Notes: a model not told the origin generated them from the sequence alone. DNA of 64,000 nucleotides from Pseudomonas schmalbachii (GCF_017589465.1 NZ_JAELYA010000003.1:248001-312000), one strand, 5' to 3'. Positions 18,925-30,094 are shown, counted from the first letter of the stretch. Translations and numbers: made by a program.

Positions 18925-19704
18925 ATGATACAGATAGATGCCCTGCCCGCCTTTTCCGACAACTACATCTGGCTATTGCAGGATGTAACCAGTCGCCGTT
19001 GCGCAGTGGTCGACCCGGGCGATGCCGGCCCTGTCGAGGAATGGCTGGCCGCCCATCCGGACTGGCAACTGAGCGACATCGTCGTCACCCACCACCATGC
19101 CGACCATGTGGGCGGCGTGGCGCGCCTGAAGGAGCGCACCGGCGCGCGCGTGCTCGGGCCTGCGGCGGAACGCATTCCGGCGCGCGACCTGGCACTGGAC
19201 GACGGCGATCGCGTCGAAGTACTCGGCCTGGCTTTCGAGATCATCCACGTGCCCGGCCACACCCTCGGCCACATCGCCTACTACCATGCCGACCCGGTAC
19301 AGCCGCTGCTGTTCTGTGGCGACACGCTGTTCGCCGCCGGCTGCGGTCGCCTGTTCGAGGGCACCCCGGCGCAGATGCATGCCTCCCTCAGCCGCCTGGC
19401 CGCCCTGCCGGGAGAGACGCGCGTCTACTGCGCCCATGAGTACACCCTGAGCAATCTGCGCTTCGCCTGCGCGGTGGAACCGGAGAATCCGCAGGTGCTC
19501 GCCCGCTTCGAAGAAGTCAGCCGCTGGCGCGAACAGGGACGCATCAGTTTGCCTTCGACCATGAGTCTGGAAATGGCTACGAATCCGTTCCTTCGCGTGT
19601 CAGAAACATCCGTTAAGAAAATTGCCGACGAGCGGGCCGGCCAGGAAAACCGTACGCTTGAAGAGGTTTTTGCCCAGGTTCGGCTATGGAAGGACAGGTT
19701 CTGA
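18925..19704 (+). CDS. gloB: Hydroxyacylglutathione hydrolase (glyoxalase II)
   Basis: A 259-residue metallo-beta-lactamase fold enzyme that hydrolyses S-lactoylglutathione to lactate and glutathione, the second step of methylglyoxal detoxification. The metal-binding [10 protein letters not shown] is at residues ~53-62, followed by [13 protein letters not shown], the [18 protein letters not shown] stretch and CAHEYTLSN near residue 170, all diagnostic for glyoxalase II. The start at ATG 18925 gives the normal [16 protein letters not shown] beginning. Confidence 0.97.
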   Translation: MIQIDALPAFSDNYIWLLQDVTSRRCAVVDPGDAGPVEEWLAAHPDWQLSDIVVTHHHADHVGGVARLKERTGARVLGPAAERIPARDLALDDGDRVEVLGLAFEIIHVPGHTLGHIAYYHADPVQPLLFCGDTLFAAGCGRLFEGTPAQMHASLSRLAALPGETRVYCAHEYTLSNLRFACAVEPENPQVLARFEEVSRWREQGRISLPSTMSLEMATNPFLRVSETSVKKIADERAGQENRTLEEVFAQVRLWKDRF

Positions 19705-19718
19705 ACACTGGCGAAATC

Positions 19719-19747
19719 TTGACCACCTCCAGGGTGGTTCCTAGAAT
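19719..19747 (+). promoter_or_regulatory. Sigma70-type promoter of mltD
   Basis: TTGACC, a 17-base spacer, then TAGAAT, 36 bp upstream of the mltD ATG. Both hexamers match the sigma70 consensus in five and four positions and the spacing is ideal. Confidence 0.65.
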
Positions 19748-19783
19748 CGCGGAAATTTTTGCCTCGGATTGAGTCATCAGCCA

Positions 19784-21349
19784 ATGGCGCCAAAGACCTG
19801 CAAAACCTTCGATCTAGACGCTTTGGCCCGTGCCATCCGTGTTTCCGTCCTGCTCTGCGCGGGCGTCCTGGCCGGCTGCCAGACCAGCAGCCACGTCAGC
19901 CGGGAAAGCCAGCCGAGCCCCGTTTCCCGGGCCGTCGACGTGCAGTTCAACCCTGCATGGACGGAGTCCCACAGCGATATCTGGGAGCGCATGCGCAGCG
20001 GCTTCCAGTTGCAGGGACAGATTGACACCAACCCACGCATCGAACGCCAGCGCCTGCGATTCATCAGCAACCCGTCGCTCCTCGAGCAGGCCAGCGAGCG
20101 CGGCAGCCCCTACATGCATTACGTGGTGGAGCGTCTCGAAGAGCGCGATATGCCTCTCGAACTGGCGCTGTTGCCGGTGATCGAAAGCGCCTACAACCCG
20201 CTGGCCATATCGCGCTCCCAGGCAGTCGGCCTGTGGCAGTTCATCCCCACCACCGGCACCCACTTCAACTTGCGTCAGACCAACTGGTACGACGGCCGCC
20301 GCGACATTACCGCATCGACCAACGCCGCCCTGACCTACCTCGGCCGCCTGCACGACATGTTCAATGGCGACTGGCTGCTCGCCCTGGCCGCCTACAATGC
20401 CGGCGAAGGCACCGTGAGCCGTGCGATCGAGCGCAACGAGCGGCTGGGCCTGCCGACCGACTACTGGAACCTGCCGCTGCCGCAGGAAACCCAGGACTAC
20501 GTGCCCAAGCTGCTGGCGCTGTCGCAAGTGGTGATGGCGCCAGAAGCCTACGGCATCAGCCTGAACCCGATCGCCAACGAGCCCTACTTCACCGCGATCC
20601 GGGTCAAGCCGGGCCTCGACCTGGCCAGCGTCGCGGCCCTCGCCGACCTCGACGAAGACGAGCTCTACCTGCTGAACCCGGCGTTCAAGCGCAAGATCAC
20701 CATGGACGGCCCGCAACAACTGCTGGTGCCGCTGGACAAGGCGGACACCGTCAGCGCCGGCATCGCCACCCTCAAGCCGCAGCCACAACCCAGCTACCAG
20801 AAGTACCGGGTACGCCGCGGCGACAGCCTGCACAGCATCGCCGAGCGCTATCGCCTCAGCGTCGCCGAGCTGAAATCGGTCAACCGCCTGAGCGCCAACC
20901 GCGTTCGCAGTGGCCAGACCCTGCTGATCCCCGGCCAGCCGGGCCGTCCGCTGGTCGAACCGGCAAGCCCGCGGCAGCTCGCCCAGGTCGAGCAGCGTCC
21001 GGCAAAAAGCCGCACCTACAAGGTCAGGAAAGGCGACAACCTCTGGCAGATCGCCCGCAACACCGGCGTCGGCGTCGACGACCTGAAGCGCTGGAACGGC
21101 CTGGGCAGCCATGGTGTGAAGGCCGGCCAGGTGCTCAAGCTGCAAGGCGGCCAGCAACTGGCCTCCAGCGGCAAGGCGAAGAAGGACACCGCGACCTACT
21201 ACAAGGTCAAGCAGGGCGATTCGATGTACCTCATCGCCAAGCGCTTCAATGTCGAGATGAAGCACATCAAGCGCTGGAATCCGCGCAGCACGCGCGCGCT
21301 GAAACCGGGCCAGACGCTGACCCTGTACCTCGACACGGCGAGTCGCTGA
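19784..21349 (+). CDS. mltD: Membrane-bound lytic murein transglycosylase D
   Basis: A 521-residue lipoprotein that cleaves peptidoglycan with anhydro-muropeptide formation. A signal peptide ends in the lipobox LAGC near residue 32. The SLT catalytic domain (residues ~110-270) has the catalytic Glu in LPVIESAYNPLAIS, then SQAVGLWQFIPTTG and ALAAYNAGEGTV. Three LysM repeats follow in the C-terminal half, beginning near YRVRRGDSLHSIA, YKVRKGDNLWQIA and YKVKQGDSMYLIA, for peptidoglycan binding. An ATG at 19784 is preferred over a TTG 15 bp upstream. Confidence 0.96.
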   Translation: MAPKTCKTFDLDALARAIRVSVLLCAGVLAGCQTSSHVSRESQPSPVSRAVDVQFNPAWTESHSDIWERMRSGFQLQGQIDTNPRIERQRLRFISNPSLLEQASERGSPYMHYVVERLEERDMPLELALLPVIESAYNPLAISRSQAVGLWQFIPTTGTHFNLRQTNWYDGRRDITASTNAALTYLGRLHDMFNGDWLLALAAYNAGEGTVSRAIERNERLGLPTDYWNLPLPQETQDYVPKLLALSQVVMAPEAYGISLNPIANEPYFTAIRVKPGLDLASVAALADLDEDELYLLNPAFKRKITMDGPQQLLVPLDKADTVSAGIATLKPQPQPSYQKYRVRRGDSLHSIAERYRLSVAELKSVNRLSANRVRSGQTLLIPGQPGRPLVEPASPRQLAQVEQRPAKSRTYKVRKGDNLWQIARNTGVGVDDLKRWNGLGSHGVKAGQVLKLQGGQQLASSGKAKKDTATYYKVKQGDSMYLIAKRFNVEMKHIKRWNPRSTRALKPGQTLTLYLDTASR

Positions 21350-21367
21350 CAGATTCCGCTAAAAAAA

Positions 21368-21393
21368 AGAAGGGCAGCATTCGCTGCCCTTCT
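21368..21393 (+). terminator. Intrinsic terminator of mltD
   Basis: Stem AGAAGGGCAGC / GCTGCCCTTCT with an ATTC loop followed by CTTTATT, 18 bp past the mltD stop. An A-run precedes the stem. Confidence 0.85.
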
Positions 21394-21484
21394 CTTTATT
21401 ACAACTGCGACAAACTGCTACTGTGCGGCAGTGTCATCCAATCTGAAAAGCTGATCGCCCGCCACGAATGCCAAGGTCCGGACA

Positions 21485-23314
21485 ATGCCTCGCCTGCTTA
21501 TCCTGCTCCTCGGCCTGACCCTGGGCGTGCCCGGCTACGCGGAGATCACCGTCAGCCACGGCTACGCGCAATTCGGCAACCTCAAGTACCCCGCCAACTT
21601 CGACCACTTCGCCTGGGTCAACCCCAACGCCCCCAAGGGCGGCACCCTGCGCGTGATGGGCATGGGCACCTTCGATACGCTCAACCCCTACACCCTGAAG
21701 GGCACCAGCCCGATCGGCACCGCCGATTTCCTGCAGTACGGCATCAACGAACTGAACGAGCCGCTGATGGTGGGAACCGGCCTCTATGACCCTTCAGGGG
21801 ACGAGCCGGCCTCCAGCTACGGGCTGATCGCCGGCAGCGTGGAGTACGCCGAGGACCGCAGCTGGGTGGTGTTCAACCTGCGCCCGGAAGCGCGCTTCCA
21901 CGACGGCCATGCGATCACCGCCCAGGATGTCGCCTTCTCCTATCGCACCCTGCTCAAGCATGGTCATCCGCTGTATCGCACCAGCCTGCAGGAAGTGCAG
22001 CGGGTCGACATTCTCTCGCCGCGGAGTATCCGTTTCGTGCTCCGCCGCGAGGGCAACCCGTTGCTGATCCTGCGCCTCGGCGAGATGCCGGTGCTGCCGC
22101 AGCACTACTGGAAGAATCGCGATTTCGCCGCCACCACCTTCCAGCCGCCGCTGGGCAGCGGTCCCTACCAGATCACCCAGGTGGTGCCCGGCAGGAGTCT
22201 GGTGTTCGAGCGGGTAAAGGACTGGTGGGGCGCGAAGCTGGCGGTCAATCGCGGCAAGTACAACTTCGATCGCGTCGAGGTCGAGTTCTATCGCGACGCC
22301 GCCATCGCCTTCGAAGCCTTCAAGGCCGGCGAGTTCGACATCTACATCGAGCACCAGGCGAAGAACTGGCGCAACAGCTACCGCTTCCCGGCGCTGCTGC
22401 GCGGCGAGGTGATCCGCGCGGAAATCCCGCACCGGATTCCCACCCAGGCCCAGGCGCTGTTCATGAACACCCGCCGCGAGCAGTTCAAGGACCGCAAGCT
22501 GCGCGAAGCGCTGGGCATGATGTTCGACTTCGAGTGGAGCAACCGCACGCTGTTCAACGACGCCTATCTGCGCACCAGCAGCTACTTTCCCAACAGCGAA
22601 TTCTCCGCCATCGGCCTGCCGGAAGGACGCGAGTGGCTGCTGCTCTCGCGCTATCGCAAGCAACTGCCGCCGCAACTCTTCACCCGCCCGTTCCTGCTGC
22701 CGGTCACCGATGGCCGCGGCATTCCGCGGGAAACCATGCGCCATGCCCTCAGCCTGCTCGGCGAGGCCGGCTGGAAGCTGTCCGGCGATCGCCTGCTGAA
22801 CGCCAGGGGCCAGCAGTTGCGCTTCGAGATCCTGCTGGTCAACCCCAGCCTCGAACGCATCCTCCTGCCCTATCGCGAGAATCTCGCCAGCATCGGCATC
22901 GATGCGCGCTTGCGTACCGTGGACCGCGCCCAGTACAAACAACGGCTGGACCAGTTCGACTACGACATGATTCTGATGACCCTGGGCCAGACCCTCAGCC
23001 CCGGCCTCGAACAGTGGCAGTACTTCCATTCGAGCCAGGTCGGCCTCAAGGGCAGCAGGAACTACGCAGGCATAGCCAACCCGGTGGTCGACGCCATGCT
23101 CGACAAGCTGCTCAACGCCCGCACGCTCGACCATCAGATAGCCGCCGCACGGGCGCTGGACCGCGTCCTGCTGTGGCAGCACTACAGTATTCCCAACTGG
23201 TATCTCAACCGACATCGACTGGCCTACCGCAACCGGTTCGCCTTCGTCACCACGCCGCCCTACACCCTGGGGTTGCGCGCCTGGTGGCAGACTGCCCAGG
23301 AGAAATCCCTATGA
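21485..23314 (+). CDS. nppA1: Periplasmic oligopeptide-binding protein (YejA family), first of two
   Basis: A 609-residue family 5 solute-binding protein with a signal peptide (MPRLLILLLGLTLGVPGYA, cleaved near residue 19). The mature part has the family's [36 protein letters not shown] and PLGSGPYQI stretches. It is one of two tandem binding proteins feeding the ABC transporter encoded downstream. The five-gene layout matches P. aeruginosa PA1811-PA1807, reported as NppA1A2BCD and involved in uptake of peptidyl-nucleoside antibiotics; natural substrates are not settled. Its stop overlaps the start of nppA2. Confidence 0.92.
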   Translation: MPRLLILLLGLTLGVPGYAEITVSHGYAQFGNLKYPANFDHFAWVNPNAPKGGTLRVMGMGTFDTLNPYTLKGTSPIGTADFLQYGINELNEPLMVGTGLYDPSGDEPASSYGLIAGSVEYAEDRSWVVFNLRPEARFHDGHAITAQDVAFSYRTLLKHGHPLYRTSLQEVQRVDILSPRSIRFVLRREGNPLLILRLGEMPVLPQHYWKNRDFAATTFQPPLGSGPYQITQVVPGRSLVFERVKDWWGAKLAVNRGKYNFDRVEVEFYRDAAIAFEAFKAGEFDIYIEHQAKNWRNSYRFPALLRGEVIRAEIPHRIPTQAQALFMNTRREQFKDRKLREALGMMFDFEWSNRTLFNDAYLRTSSYFPNSEFSAIGLPEGREWLLLSRYRKQLPPQLFTRPFLLPVTDGRGIPRETMRHALSLLGEAGWKLSGDRLLNARGQQLRFEILLVNPSLERILLPYRENLASIGIDARLRTVDRAQYKQRLDQFDYDMILMTLGQTLSPGLEQWQYFHSSQVGLKGSRNYAGIANPVVDAMLDKLLNARTLDHQIAAARALDRVLLWQHYSIPNWYLNRHRLAYRNRFAFVTTPPYTLGLRAWWQTAQEKSL

Positions 23315-25161
23315 ATCGCCCCCGCCGCGTGGCCCTGCTCGCCGGGCTGCTGCTGGGACTGTCTGGCGCTGTGCTGGCCGCTCCGCAGCACGCCATTACC
23401 CTGTACGACGAAGCGCCGAAGTATCCGGCCAGCTTCAAGCACTTCGACTATGTCAATCCGGATGCACCGAAGGGCGGCACCCTGCGCCTTTCCGATTTCG
23501 GCAGCTACGACAGCCTCAACCCGTTCATCCCCAAGGGCAATCCGGCAGCGCAGATCAGCCTGATCTACGACACCCTGACCTTCCATGCCCTCGACGAGCC
23601 GTTCACCGAGTACGGCCTGCTGGCGGAAAAGATCGAGAAGGACCCGCAGCACAAGTTCGTGCGCTTCTACCTGCGCCCGCAGGCGCGTTTCCACGACGGC
23701 ACGCCGGTCACCGCCGACGACGTGGTGTTCACCTTCGAGACGCTGATGAGCCATGGCGACCCGATGTTCCGCAACTACTACGCGGACGTCGACAAGGTGG
23801 TGGTCGAGGACAAGCTGCGCGTGCGCTTCGACTTCAAGCACGCCGGCAACCGCGAGCTGCCGCTGATCCTCGGTCAACTGGCGATCCTGCCGAAGCACTG
23901 GTGGGCCACCCGCGACTTCGCCAAGACCAACATGGAGCCGCCGCTGGGCAGCGGTCCCTACCGCATCGCCAAGGTCGATCCCGGTCGCTCGATCCGCTAT
24001 GAGCGGGTCAAGGACTGGTGGGGCAATGATCTTCCGGTCAACCGCGGCTTCAACAACTTCGATGCGGTGGTGGTGGACTCCTATCGCGACCTCACCGTGG
24101 CCCTGGAGGCATTCAAGGCCGGCCAGTTCGATTTCAACGAAGAGCGCATGGCGAAGAACTGGGCGACCGCCTACGACTCCCCGGCGGTTCACGACGGCCG
24201 CATCGTCCGCGAGGAACTGCACAATGAGAACCCATGGGGCATGCAGGGCTATGCCTTCAACATCCGCCGTCCGATTTTCCAAGACCGGCGAGTGCGTGAG
24301 GCGATCGCCCAGCTGTTCGACTTCGAGTGGACCAACAAGCAGCTGTTCTTCGGCTCCTACAAGCGCGACGGCAGCTACTTCGAGAACTCGGAAATGGCGG
24401 CCCATGAGTTGCCGGACGCGGAGGAGCTGAAGATCCTCGAGCCGCTACGCGACAAGCTACCACCGGAAGTATTCAGCGAGGTCTATCGACCGCCCGTGAG
24501 TGACGGTAGCGGGATCATCCGCGAGCAGAAGCGCAAGGCCTACAACCTGCTGCTGGAAGCTGGCTACAAGATCGTCGACGACAGGATGGTCGGCCCCGAC
24601 GGCAAGCCGCTGAGCTTCGAGTTCCTGCTTGTCCAGGCCGACTTCGAGCGCGTCCTGCTGCCATTCAAGCGCAACCTGGCGGAACTCGGTATCGACATGC
24701 AGATCCGCCGGGTGGACGTCTCCCAGTACATCAACCGTCTGCGCTCGCGCGACTTCGACATGATCGTCAGCAGTTGGGCGCAGTCCAACTCGCCGGGCAA
24801 CGAGCAGCGCGAGTTCTGGCACTCCAGCAGCGCGGACAAGCCGGGCAGCCGCAACCTCATCGGCCTGCGCGATCCCGGCATCGATGCGCTGGTGGAAGGA
24901 CTGATCGGCGCCGACTCCCGGGAAAGCCTGGTCCGCCATGCGCGCGCCCTCGATCGCGCGCTGCTCTGGGGCCACTACGTGGTGCCCAACTGGTACCTGG
25001 ATACCTGGCGGCTGGCCTACTGGAACCGCATCGCCCGGCCGGAAAAACTGCCGCCCTACAGCTACGCGCCGATGGCCTGGTGGCAGGCTCGCGAGAAGGC
25101 CGAGCCGACGACGGGCAAACCTGCCGGGCAGCCCGCCGATGCCGGACAGGAGGCGCCCTGA
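23311..25161 (+). CDS. nppA2: Periplasmic oligopeptide-binding protein (YejA family), second of two
   Basis: A 616-residue paralogue of the preceding gene, with signal peptide ending [11 protein letters not shown] near residue 24 and the same [34 protein letters not shown] and PLGSGPYRI motifs. The start overlaps the previous stop (ATGA) and the stop overlaps the next start (TGATG), so translation is coupled. The two copies have diverged throughout, so a difference in ligand range is likely. Confidence 0.92.
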   Translation: MNRPRRVALLAGLLLGLSGAVLAAPQHAITLYDEAPKYPASFKHFDYVNPDAPKGGTLRLSDFGSYDSLNPFIPKGNPAAQISLIYDTLTFHALDEPFTEYGLLAEKIEKDPQHKFVRFYLRPQARFHDGTPVTADDVVFTFETLMSHGDPMFRNYYADVDKVVVEDKLRVRFDFKHAGNRELPLILGQLAILPKHWWATRDFAKTNMEPPLGSGPYRIAKVDPGRSIRYERVKDWWGNDLPVNRGFNNFDAVVVDSYRDLTVALEAFKAGQFDFNEERMAKNWATAYDSPAVHDGRIVREELHNENPWGMQGYAFNIRRPIFQDRRVREAIAQLFDFEWTNKQLFFGSYKRDGSYFENSEMAAHELPDAEELKILEPLRDKLPPEVFSEVYRPPVSDGSGIIREQKRKAYNLLLEAGYKIVDDRMVGPDGKPLSFEFLLVQADFERVLLPFKRNLAELGIDMQIRRVDVSQYINRLRSRDFDMIVSSWAQSNSPGNEQREFWHSSSADKPGSRNLIGLRDPGIDALVEGLIGADSRESLVRHARALDRALLWGHYVVPNWYLDTWRLAYWNRIARPEKLPPYSYAPMAWWQAREKAEPTTGKPAGQPADAGQEAP

Positions 25162-26243
25162 TGCTGGCCTATATCGTACGGCGCCTGCTGCTGATCATCC
25201 CGACACTGTTCGGCATCCTGCTGATCAACTTCATCATCATCCAGGCCGCCCCAGGCGGGCCGGTGGAGCAGATGATCGCCAAGCTGGAAGGCTTCGATGC
25301 CGCCAGCGGCGGCGCCACCGGACGCATTTCCGGCGGCGGCGGCGAAGTCGCCTCGGCCGGCTCGCACTATCGCGGCGCCCAGGGCCTCGATCCCGATCTG
25401 GTGAAGGAAATCGAGCGCATGTACGGCTTCGACAAGCCGGCGCCCGAGCGCTTCTGGATCATGCTGAAGAACTACGTGCACCTGGACTTCGGCCAGAGCT
25501 TCTTCCGCGACGCCAAGGTCACCGACCTGCTCCTCGAGAAGCTGCCGGTGTCCATCTCCATCGGGCTGTGGAGTACGCTGATCATGTATCTCGTGTCGAT
25601 CCCGCTGGGCATCGCCAAGGCGGTACGGCACGGCAGCCACTTCGACGTCTGGACCAGCTCGGCGATCATCGTCGGCTACGCCATCCCGGCATTCCTCTTC
25701 GCCATCCTGCTGGTGGTGCTGTTCGCCGGCGGAAGCTACTGGGACTGGTTCCCCTTGCGTGGGCTGACCTCCAACAACTTCGACGAGCTGACCCTCGGCG
25801 GCAAGATCCGCGACTATTTCTGGCACCTGGCGCTGCCCATCACCGCCCTGGTGATCGGCAACTTCGCCACCCTCACCCTGCTGACCAAGAACAGCTTCCT
25901 CGACGAGATCGGCAAGCAGTACGTGGTCACCGCCCGCGCCAAGGGCCTCACCGAACGCCGCGTGCTCTACGGCCACGTGTTCCGCAACGCCATGCTGATC
26001 ATCATCGCCGGCCTGCCGTCGGCGCTGCTGGGCATCTTCTTCACCGGTTCGCTGCTGATCGAGGTGATCTTCTCCCTCGACGGCCTCGGCCTGCTCAGCT
26101 TCGAGGCGGCATTGAACCGCGATTATCCGGTGGTATTCGGCACGCTGTTCATCTTCACCCTGTTCGGCCTGATCATGAAGCTGGTCAGCGACATCCTCTA
26201 TACCCTGGTCGATCCGCGCATCGACTTCGAAACCCGGGAGTGA
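25161..26243 (+). CDS. nppB: Peptide ABC transporter permease (YejB family)
   Basis: A 360-residue inner-membrane permease with an N-terminal membrane segment ([20 protein letters not shown]), a periplasmic loop rich in glycine (residues ~45-75), and five further membrane segments. The cytoplasmic EAA loop is at [20 protein letters not shown], which docks the ATPase. Its start overlaps the stop of nppA2. Confidence 0.95.
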   Translation: MLAYIVRRLLLIIPTLFGILLINFIIIQAAPGGPVEQMIAKLEGFDAASGGATGRISGGGGEVASAGSHYRGAQGLDPDLVKEIERMYGFDKPAPERFWIMLKNYVHLDFGQSFFRDAKVTDLLLEKLPVSISIGLWSTLIMYLVSIPLGIAKAVRHGSHFDVWTSSAIIVGYAIPAFLFAILLVVLFAGGSYWDWFPLRGLTSNNFDELTLGGKIRDYFWHLALPITALVIGNFATLTLLTKNSFLDEIGKQYVVTARAKGLTERRVLYGHVFRNAMLIIIAGLPSALLGIFFTGSLLIEVIFSLDGLGLLSFEAALNRDYPVVFGTLFIFTLFGLIMKLVSDILYTLVDPRIDFETRE

Positions 26244-26246
26244 TCG

Positions 26247-27266
26247 ATGCGCCTGTCCCCCATCAACCTGCGCCGCTGGGCGCGCTTCAAGAGCAACAAG
26301 CGCGGCTGGTGGTCGCTCTGGTTGTTCCTCATCCTGTTCGGCCTCAGCCTGGGCGCCGAGCTGATCGCCAACGACAAGCCGCTGGCCGTGCGCTATGACG
26401 GCGAGTGGTATTTCCCGGCCTTCAAGCGCTATCCGGAAACCACCTTCGGCGGTGAATTCCCCATGGAGGCCAACTACAAGAGCCCCTACATCCGCCAGCT
26501 GATCGACGACAAGAACGGCTGGATACTCTGGCCGCCGATCCCGTTCAGCTACGACACCATCAACTACGACCTGCGCGTACCCGCCCCCGCGCCGCCGAGC
26601 GCGGAAAACTGGCTGGGCACCGACGACCAGGCGCGCGACGTGACGGCGCGGGTGATCTATGGCTTCCGCATTTCGGTGCTGTTCGCCCTGACGCTGACCA
26701 TCCTCAGCTCGCTGATCGGCGTGCTGGTTGGCGCCCTGCAAGGCTTCTACGGTGGCTGGGTCGATCTGCTCGGCCAGCGCTTCCTGGAAATCTGGTCGGG
26801 CCTGCCGGTGCTCTACCTGCTGATCATCCTCGCCAGCTTCGTGCAACCGAACTTCTGGTGGCTGCTCGGCCTGATGCTGCTGTTCTCCTGGATGAGCCTG
26901 GTCGATGTGGTGCGCGCCGAGTTCCTCCGCGGACGCAACCTCGAATACGTGCGCGCCGCGCGGGCGCTGGGCATGCGCAACGGGATGATCATGTTCCGCC
27001 ATATCCTGCCCAACGCGATGATCTCCACCCTGACCTTCATGCCATTCATCCTCACCGGCGCCATCGGCACCCTCACCTCACTGGACTTTCTCGGCTTCGG
27101 CCTGCCGGCCGGCGCACCGTCGCTGGGCGAACTGGTCGCCCAGGGCAAGTCGAACCTGCAGGCGCCCTGGCTGGGCATCAGCGCCTTCGTCGTGCTCGCG
27201 GTGATGCTCAGTCTGCTGGTGTTCATCGGCGAAGCCGCCCGCGACGCTTTCGACCCGAGGAAATGA
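26247..27266 (+). CDS. nppC: Peptide ABC transporter permease (YejE family)
   Basis: A 339-residue permease, partner of NppB. After the first membrane segment (residues ~25-45) comes a long periplasmic loop with WLGTDDQARDVTARVIYGFR, then five membrane segments. The EAA loop is at EYVRAARALGMRNGMIMFRH. It begins 3 bp after nppB and ends 1 bp before nppD, in one operon. Confidence 0.95.
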   Translation: MRLSPINLRRWARFKSNKRGWWSLWLFLILFGLSLGAELIANDKPLAVRYDGEWYFPAFKRYPETTFGGEFPMEANYKSPYIRQLIDDKNGWILWPPIPFSYDTINYDLRVPAPAPPSAENWLGTDDQARDVTARVIYGFRISVLFALTLTILSSLIGVLVGALQGFYGGWVDLLGQRFLEIWSGLPVLYLLIILASFVQPNFWWLLGLMLLFSWMSLVDVVRAEFLRGRNLEYVRAARALGMRNGMIMFRHILPNAMISTLTFMPFILTGAIGTLTSLDFLGFGLPAGAPSLGELVAQGKSNLQAPWLGISAFVVLAVMLSLLVFIGEAARDAFDPRK

Positions 27267-27267
27267 A

Positions 27268-28887
27268 ATGAGCCAGCAGAACAGCGAAAACCTGATCGAA
27301 GTACGCGACCTGTCGGTGGAATTCCTCTGTGGCAACGAAGTGGTGCGCGCCGTCGATGGCGTCAATTTCGACATCCGCAAGGGCGAGACCCTGGCCCTGG
27401 TCGGCGAGAGCGGCTCGGGCAAGTCGGTGACCGCGCATTCCATCCTGCGCCTGCTGCCCTACCCCACCGCGCGCCACCCCAGCGGCACCGTCCACTACGC
27501 CGGCAAGGATCTGCTGCGCGAGCCGGAAGGCAAGCTGCGGCGAGTCCGCGGCAACCGCATCGCCATGGTCTTCCAGGAGCCGATGACCTCGCTGAATCCG
27601 CTGCACTGCATCGAGAAGCAGATCGGCGAAGTCCTCGCCCTGCACAAGGGCATGAACGGCCCACAGGCGCGCGCGCGCACCCTGGAGCTGCTCGAACTGG
27701 TCGGCATTCCCAACCCGGAAAGCCGGCTGAAGGCCTATCCGCACGAGCTTTCCGGCGGCCAGCGGCAGCGGGTGATGATCGCCATGGCCCTGGCCTGCGA
27801 ACCGGAACTGCTGATCGCCGACGAGCCGACCACCGCGCTCGACGTCACCGTGCAGCTGAAAATCCTCGATCTGCTGCGGGAATTGCAGGAACGCCTGGGC
27901 ATGGCGCTGCTGCTGATCACCCACGATCTCAACCTGGTGCGAAGAATTGCGCATCGGGTATGTGTCATGCAGCGCGGTCGCATCGTCGAACAAGCGTTGT
28001 GTGAAAACCTGTTCCAGGCGCCGCAGCATTCCTACACCAGGGAATTGCTCGGCGCCGAGCCAAGCGGCAGCCCTGCGGACAACCCGCCGGGGCCGGTTTT
28101 GCTGAAGGTGGATGACCTGCGCGTGTGGTTCCCGATCAAGAAAGGGGTGTTCCGGCGCACGGTGGACCATGTCAAGGCAGTGGACGGTGTCGATTTCAGC
28201 CTGCCCAAGGGACAGACCCTGGGCATCGTCGGCGAAAGCGGCTCCGGCAAGTCCACCCTCGGCCTGGCCATCCTCCGACTGATCGAGAGTCGGGGCGCCA
28301 TCCACTTCGAGGGCAACACCCTGGACGGCCTGACGCAGAGTGCCGTACGGCCGCTGCGCCGGCAGATGCAGGTGGTCTTCCAGGACCCCTTCGGCAGTCT
28401 CAGCCCACGCATGTCGGTGGGCCAGATCGTCGGCGAGGGCCTGGATATCCATGGCATCGGTAGTCGCGAGGAGCAGGAACAGGCGATCATTGCGGCACTG
28501 GTGGAGGTAGGTCTGGATCCGGAAACCCGGCACCGCTACCCTCACGAATTTTCCGGAGGGCAACGGCAGCGCATCGCCATTGCCCGTGCATTGGTTTTGA
28601 AGCCGGCACTGATCTTGCTGGATGAGCCCACATCGGCGCTCGACCGGACCGTTCAGCGCCAGGTGGTGGAACTTCTGCGGCGTTTGCAGGCCAAGTACAA
28701 CCTGACCTACCTCTTCATCAGCCACGATCTCGCGGTGGTGAAGGCCCTGAGCCACCAGTTGATGGTGATCAGGCATGGCAAGGTGGTCGAACAAGGCCCG
28801 GCGCAGCAGGTCTTCGCCGCCCCGCAACATTCTTACACTCAGCAACTGCTGGAAGCCGCTTTCATGGCCCCGGCAGGAGCCGATTAA
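27268..28887 (+). CDS. nppD: Peptide ABC transporter ATP-binding protein, two fused ATPase domains (YejF family)
   Basis: A 539-residue protein with two complete nucleotide-binding domains. The first has Walker A GESGSGKS near residue 48, signature LSGGQRQR and Walker [13 protein letters not shown]. The second has Walker [10 protein letters not shown] near residue 320, signature FSGGQRQR and Walker [12 protein letters not shown]. It powers the NppBC permease and is the last gene of the transporter operon. fabI follows 29 bp later, so read-through into fabI is possible. Confidence 0.95.
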   Translation: MSQQNSENLIEVRDLSVEFLCGNEVVRAVDGVNFDIRKGETLALVGESGSGKSVTAHSILRLLPYPTARHPSGTVHYAGKDLLREPEGKLRRVRGNRIAMVFQEPMTSLNPLHCIEKQIGEVLALHKGMNGPQARARTLELLELVGIPNPESRLKAYPHELSGGQRQRVMIAMALACEPELLIADEPTTALDVTVQLKILDLLRELQERLGMALLLITHDLNLVRRIAHRVCVMQRGRIVEQALCENLFQAPQHSYTRELLGAEPSGSPADNPPGPVLLKVDDLRVWFPIKKGVFRRTVDHVKAVDGVDFSLPKGQTLGIVGESGSGKSTLGLAILRLIESRGAIHFEGNTLDGLTQSAVRPLRRQMQVVFQDPFGSLSPRMSVGQIVGEGLDIHGIGSREEQEQAIIAALVEVGLDPETRHRYPHEFSGGQRQRIAIARALVLKPALILLDEPTSALDRTVQRQVVELLRRLQAKYNLTYLFISHDLAVVKALSHQLMVIRHGKVVEQGPAQQVFAAPQHSYTQQLLEAAFMAPAGAD

Positions 28888-28916
28888 CGATCGACCAGAA
28901 AGAGGAAGGAACGAAC

Positions 28917-29714
28917 ATGGGTTTTCTCGCCGGTAAACGCGTGCTGATCGTTGGCGTCGCCAGCAAACTGTCCATCGCCTCGGGTATCGCCGCCGCGATG
29001 CACCGCGAGGGCGCAGAACTCGCCTTCACCTACCAGAACGACAAGCTGAAGGGCCGCGTCGAAGAATTCGCTGCTGGCTGGGGCTCCAGCGCAGAGATGT
29101 GCTTCCCGTGCGACGTAGCCAACGATGCCGAGATCGAAGCGGTGTTCCGCGAGCTCGGCAAGAAGTGGGACGGCCTGGACGTCATCGTTCACTCCGTAGG
29201 CTTCGCTCCCGGTGACCAACTGGACGGCGACTTCACCGAAGTCACCACCCGCGAAGGCTTCAAGATCGCCCACGACATCAGCGCCTACAGCTTCGTCGCC
29301 CTGGCCAAGGCCGGTCGCGAGATGATGAAGGGTCGCAACGGCAGCCTGCTGACCCTCTCCTACCTGGGCGCCGAGCGCACCATGCCGAACTACAACGTGA
29401 TGGGCATGGCCAAGGCCAGCCTGGAAGCCGGCGTACGCTACCTGGCCGGCAGCCTCGGCCCGGAAGGCACCCGCGTCAACGCCGTCTCCGCAGGCCCGAT
29501 CCGCACCCTGGCTGCCTCCGGCATCAAGAGCTTCCGCAAGATGCTCGCCGCCAACGAGCGCCAGACCCCCCTGCGCCGCAACGTGACCATCGATGAAGTC
29601 GGCAACGCCGGCGCCTTCCTCTGCTCCGATCTGGCCAGCGGCATCAGCGGCGAGATCCTCTACGTCGATGGCGGCTTCAACACCACCGCCATGGGTCAGA
29701 TAGACGAGGAATAA
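28917..29714 (+). CDS. fabI: Enoyl-ACP reductase (NADH)
   Basis: A 265-residue short-chain dehydrogenase family enzyme that reduces trans-2-enoyl-ACP in the last step of each fatty acid elongation round. It has the FabI N-terminus ([20 protein letters not shown]), and the active-site Tyr-x6-Lys in the segment [23 protein letters not shown] lies upstream of the ATG. The target of triclosan in many bacteria, though Pseudomonas often carries FabV too. Confidence 0.97.
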   Translation: MGFLAGKRVLIVGVASKLSIASGIAAAMHREGAELAFTYQNDKLKGRVEEFAAGWGSSAEMCFPCDVANDAEIEAVFRELGKKWDGLDVIVHSVGFAPGDQLDGDFTEVTTREGFKIAHDISAYSFVALAKAGREMMKGRNGSLLTLSYLGAERTMPNYNVMGMAKASLEAGVRYLAGSLGPEGTRVNAVSAGPIRTLAASGIKSFRKMLAANERQTPLRRNVTIDEVGNAGAFLCSDLASGISGEILYVDGGFNTTAMGQIDEE

Positions 29715-29737
29715 GCCTCTCCGCTCACCGATTGAAG

Positions 29738-29762
29738 AAGGCCGCGCAATGCGGCCTTTTTC
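29738..29762 (+). terminator. Intrinsic terminator of fabI
   Basis: Stem AAGGCCGC / GCGGCCTT with a GCAAT loop followed by a T-run, 24 bp past the fabI stop. Confidence 0.85.
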
Positions 29763-29865
29763 ATTTCCGCTGCCCAATTGGGCACAAATGAGAAAGAGCT
29801 TCTTCCCTGGCGTTCCCGCGTGTCGGCTGGAGAGCGTCTGTAGGAGCGCCCCATGGGCGCGAATT

Positions 29866-29974
29866 GCGGGCATAGCCCGCTACGGGCTGCAATGCCCGCC
29901 GTAGGCTGGCGCTGAGCAACGCGAAGCCCAACATCGCCATCGTTGGGCTTCACTGCGTTCAGCACCAACCTACG
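29866..29974. repeat. REP-like palindromic cluster in the fabI-ppiD gap
   Basis: Two adjacent palindromes. The first (29866-29899) has arms GCGGGCAT / ATGCCCGC enclosing AGCCCG / CGGGCT. The second (29900-29974) is a 75-bp imperfect palindrome with arms starting CGTAGG and ending CCTACG around AAGCCCAAC / GTTGGGCTT. The flanking TGTAGGAGCG and CATGGGCGCGAATTGC resemble Pseudomonas REP sequences. This explains most of the 396-bp gene-free gap between fabI and ppiD; the outer parts hold only the two terminators. Confidence 0.7.
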
Positions 29975-30065
29975 CAGGTTCCGGCCCAGCCACGTAGCGA
30001 CGCAGGATGCAAGACAGTTGCTCCTGCACTTTGGTGTCGCCCTCCCTGTCTTCCCGCGAAGAATG

Positions 30066-30094
30066 AAAAAGGGGCCGCTATTGCGGCCCCTTTT
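30066..30094 (-). terminator. Intrinsic terminator of ppiD
   Basis: Stem AAAAGGGGCCGC / GCGGCCCCTTTT, 17 bp past the ppiD stop on the minus strand, followed by T on that strand. It is symmetrical and could stop transcription from both sides. Confidence 0.85.
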
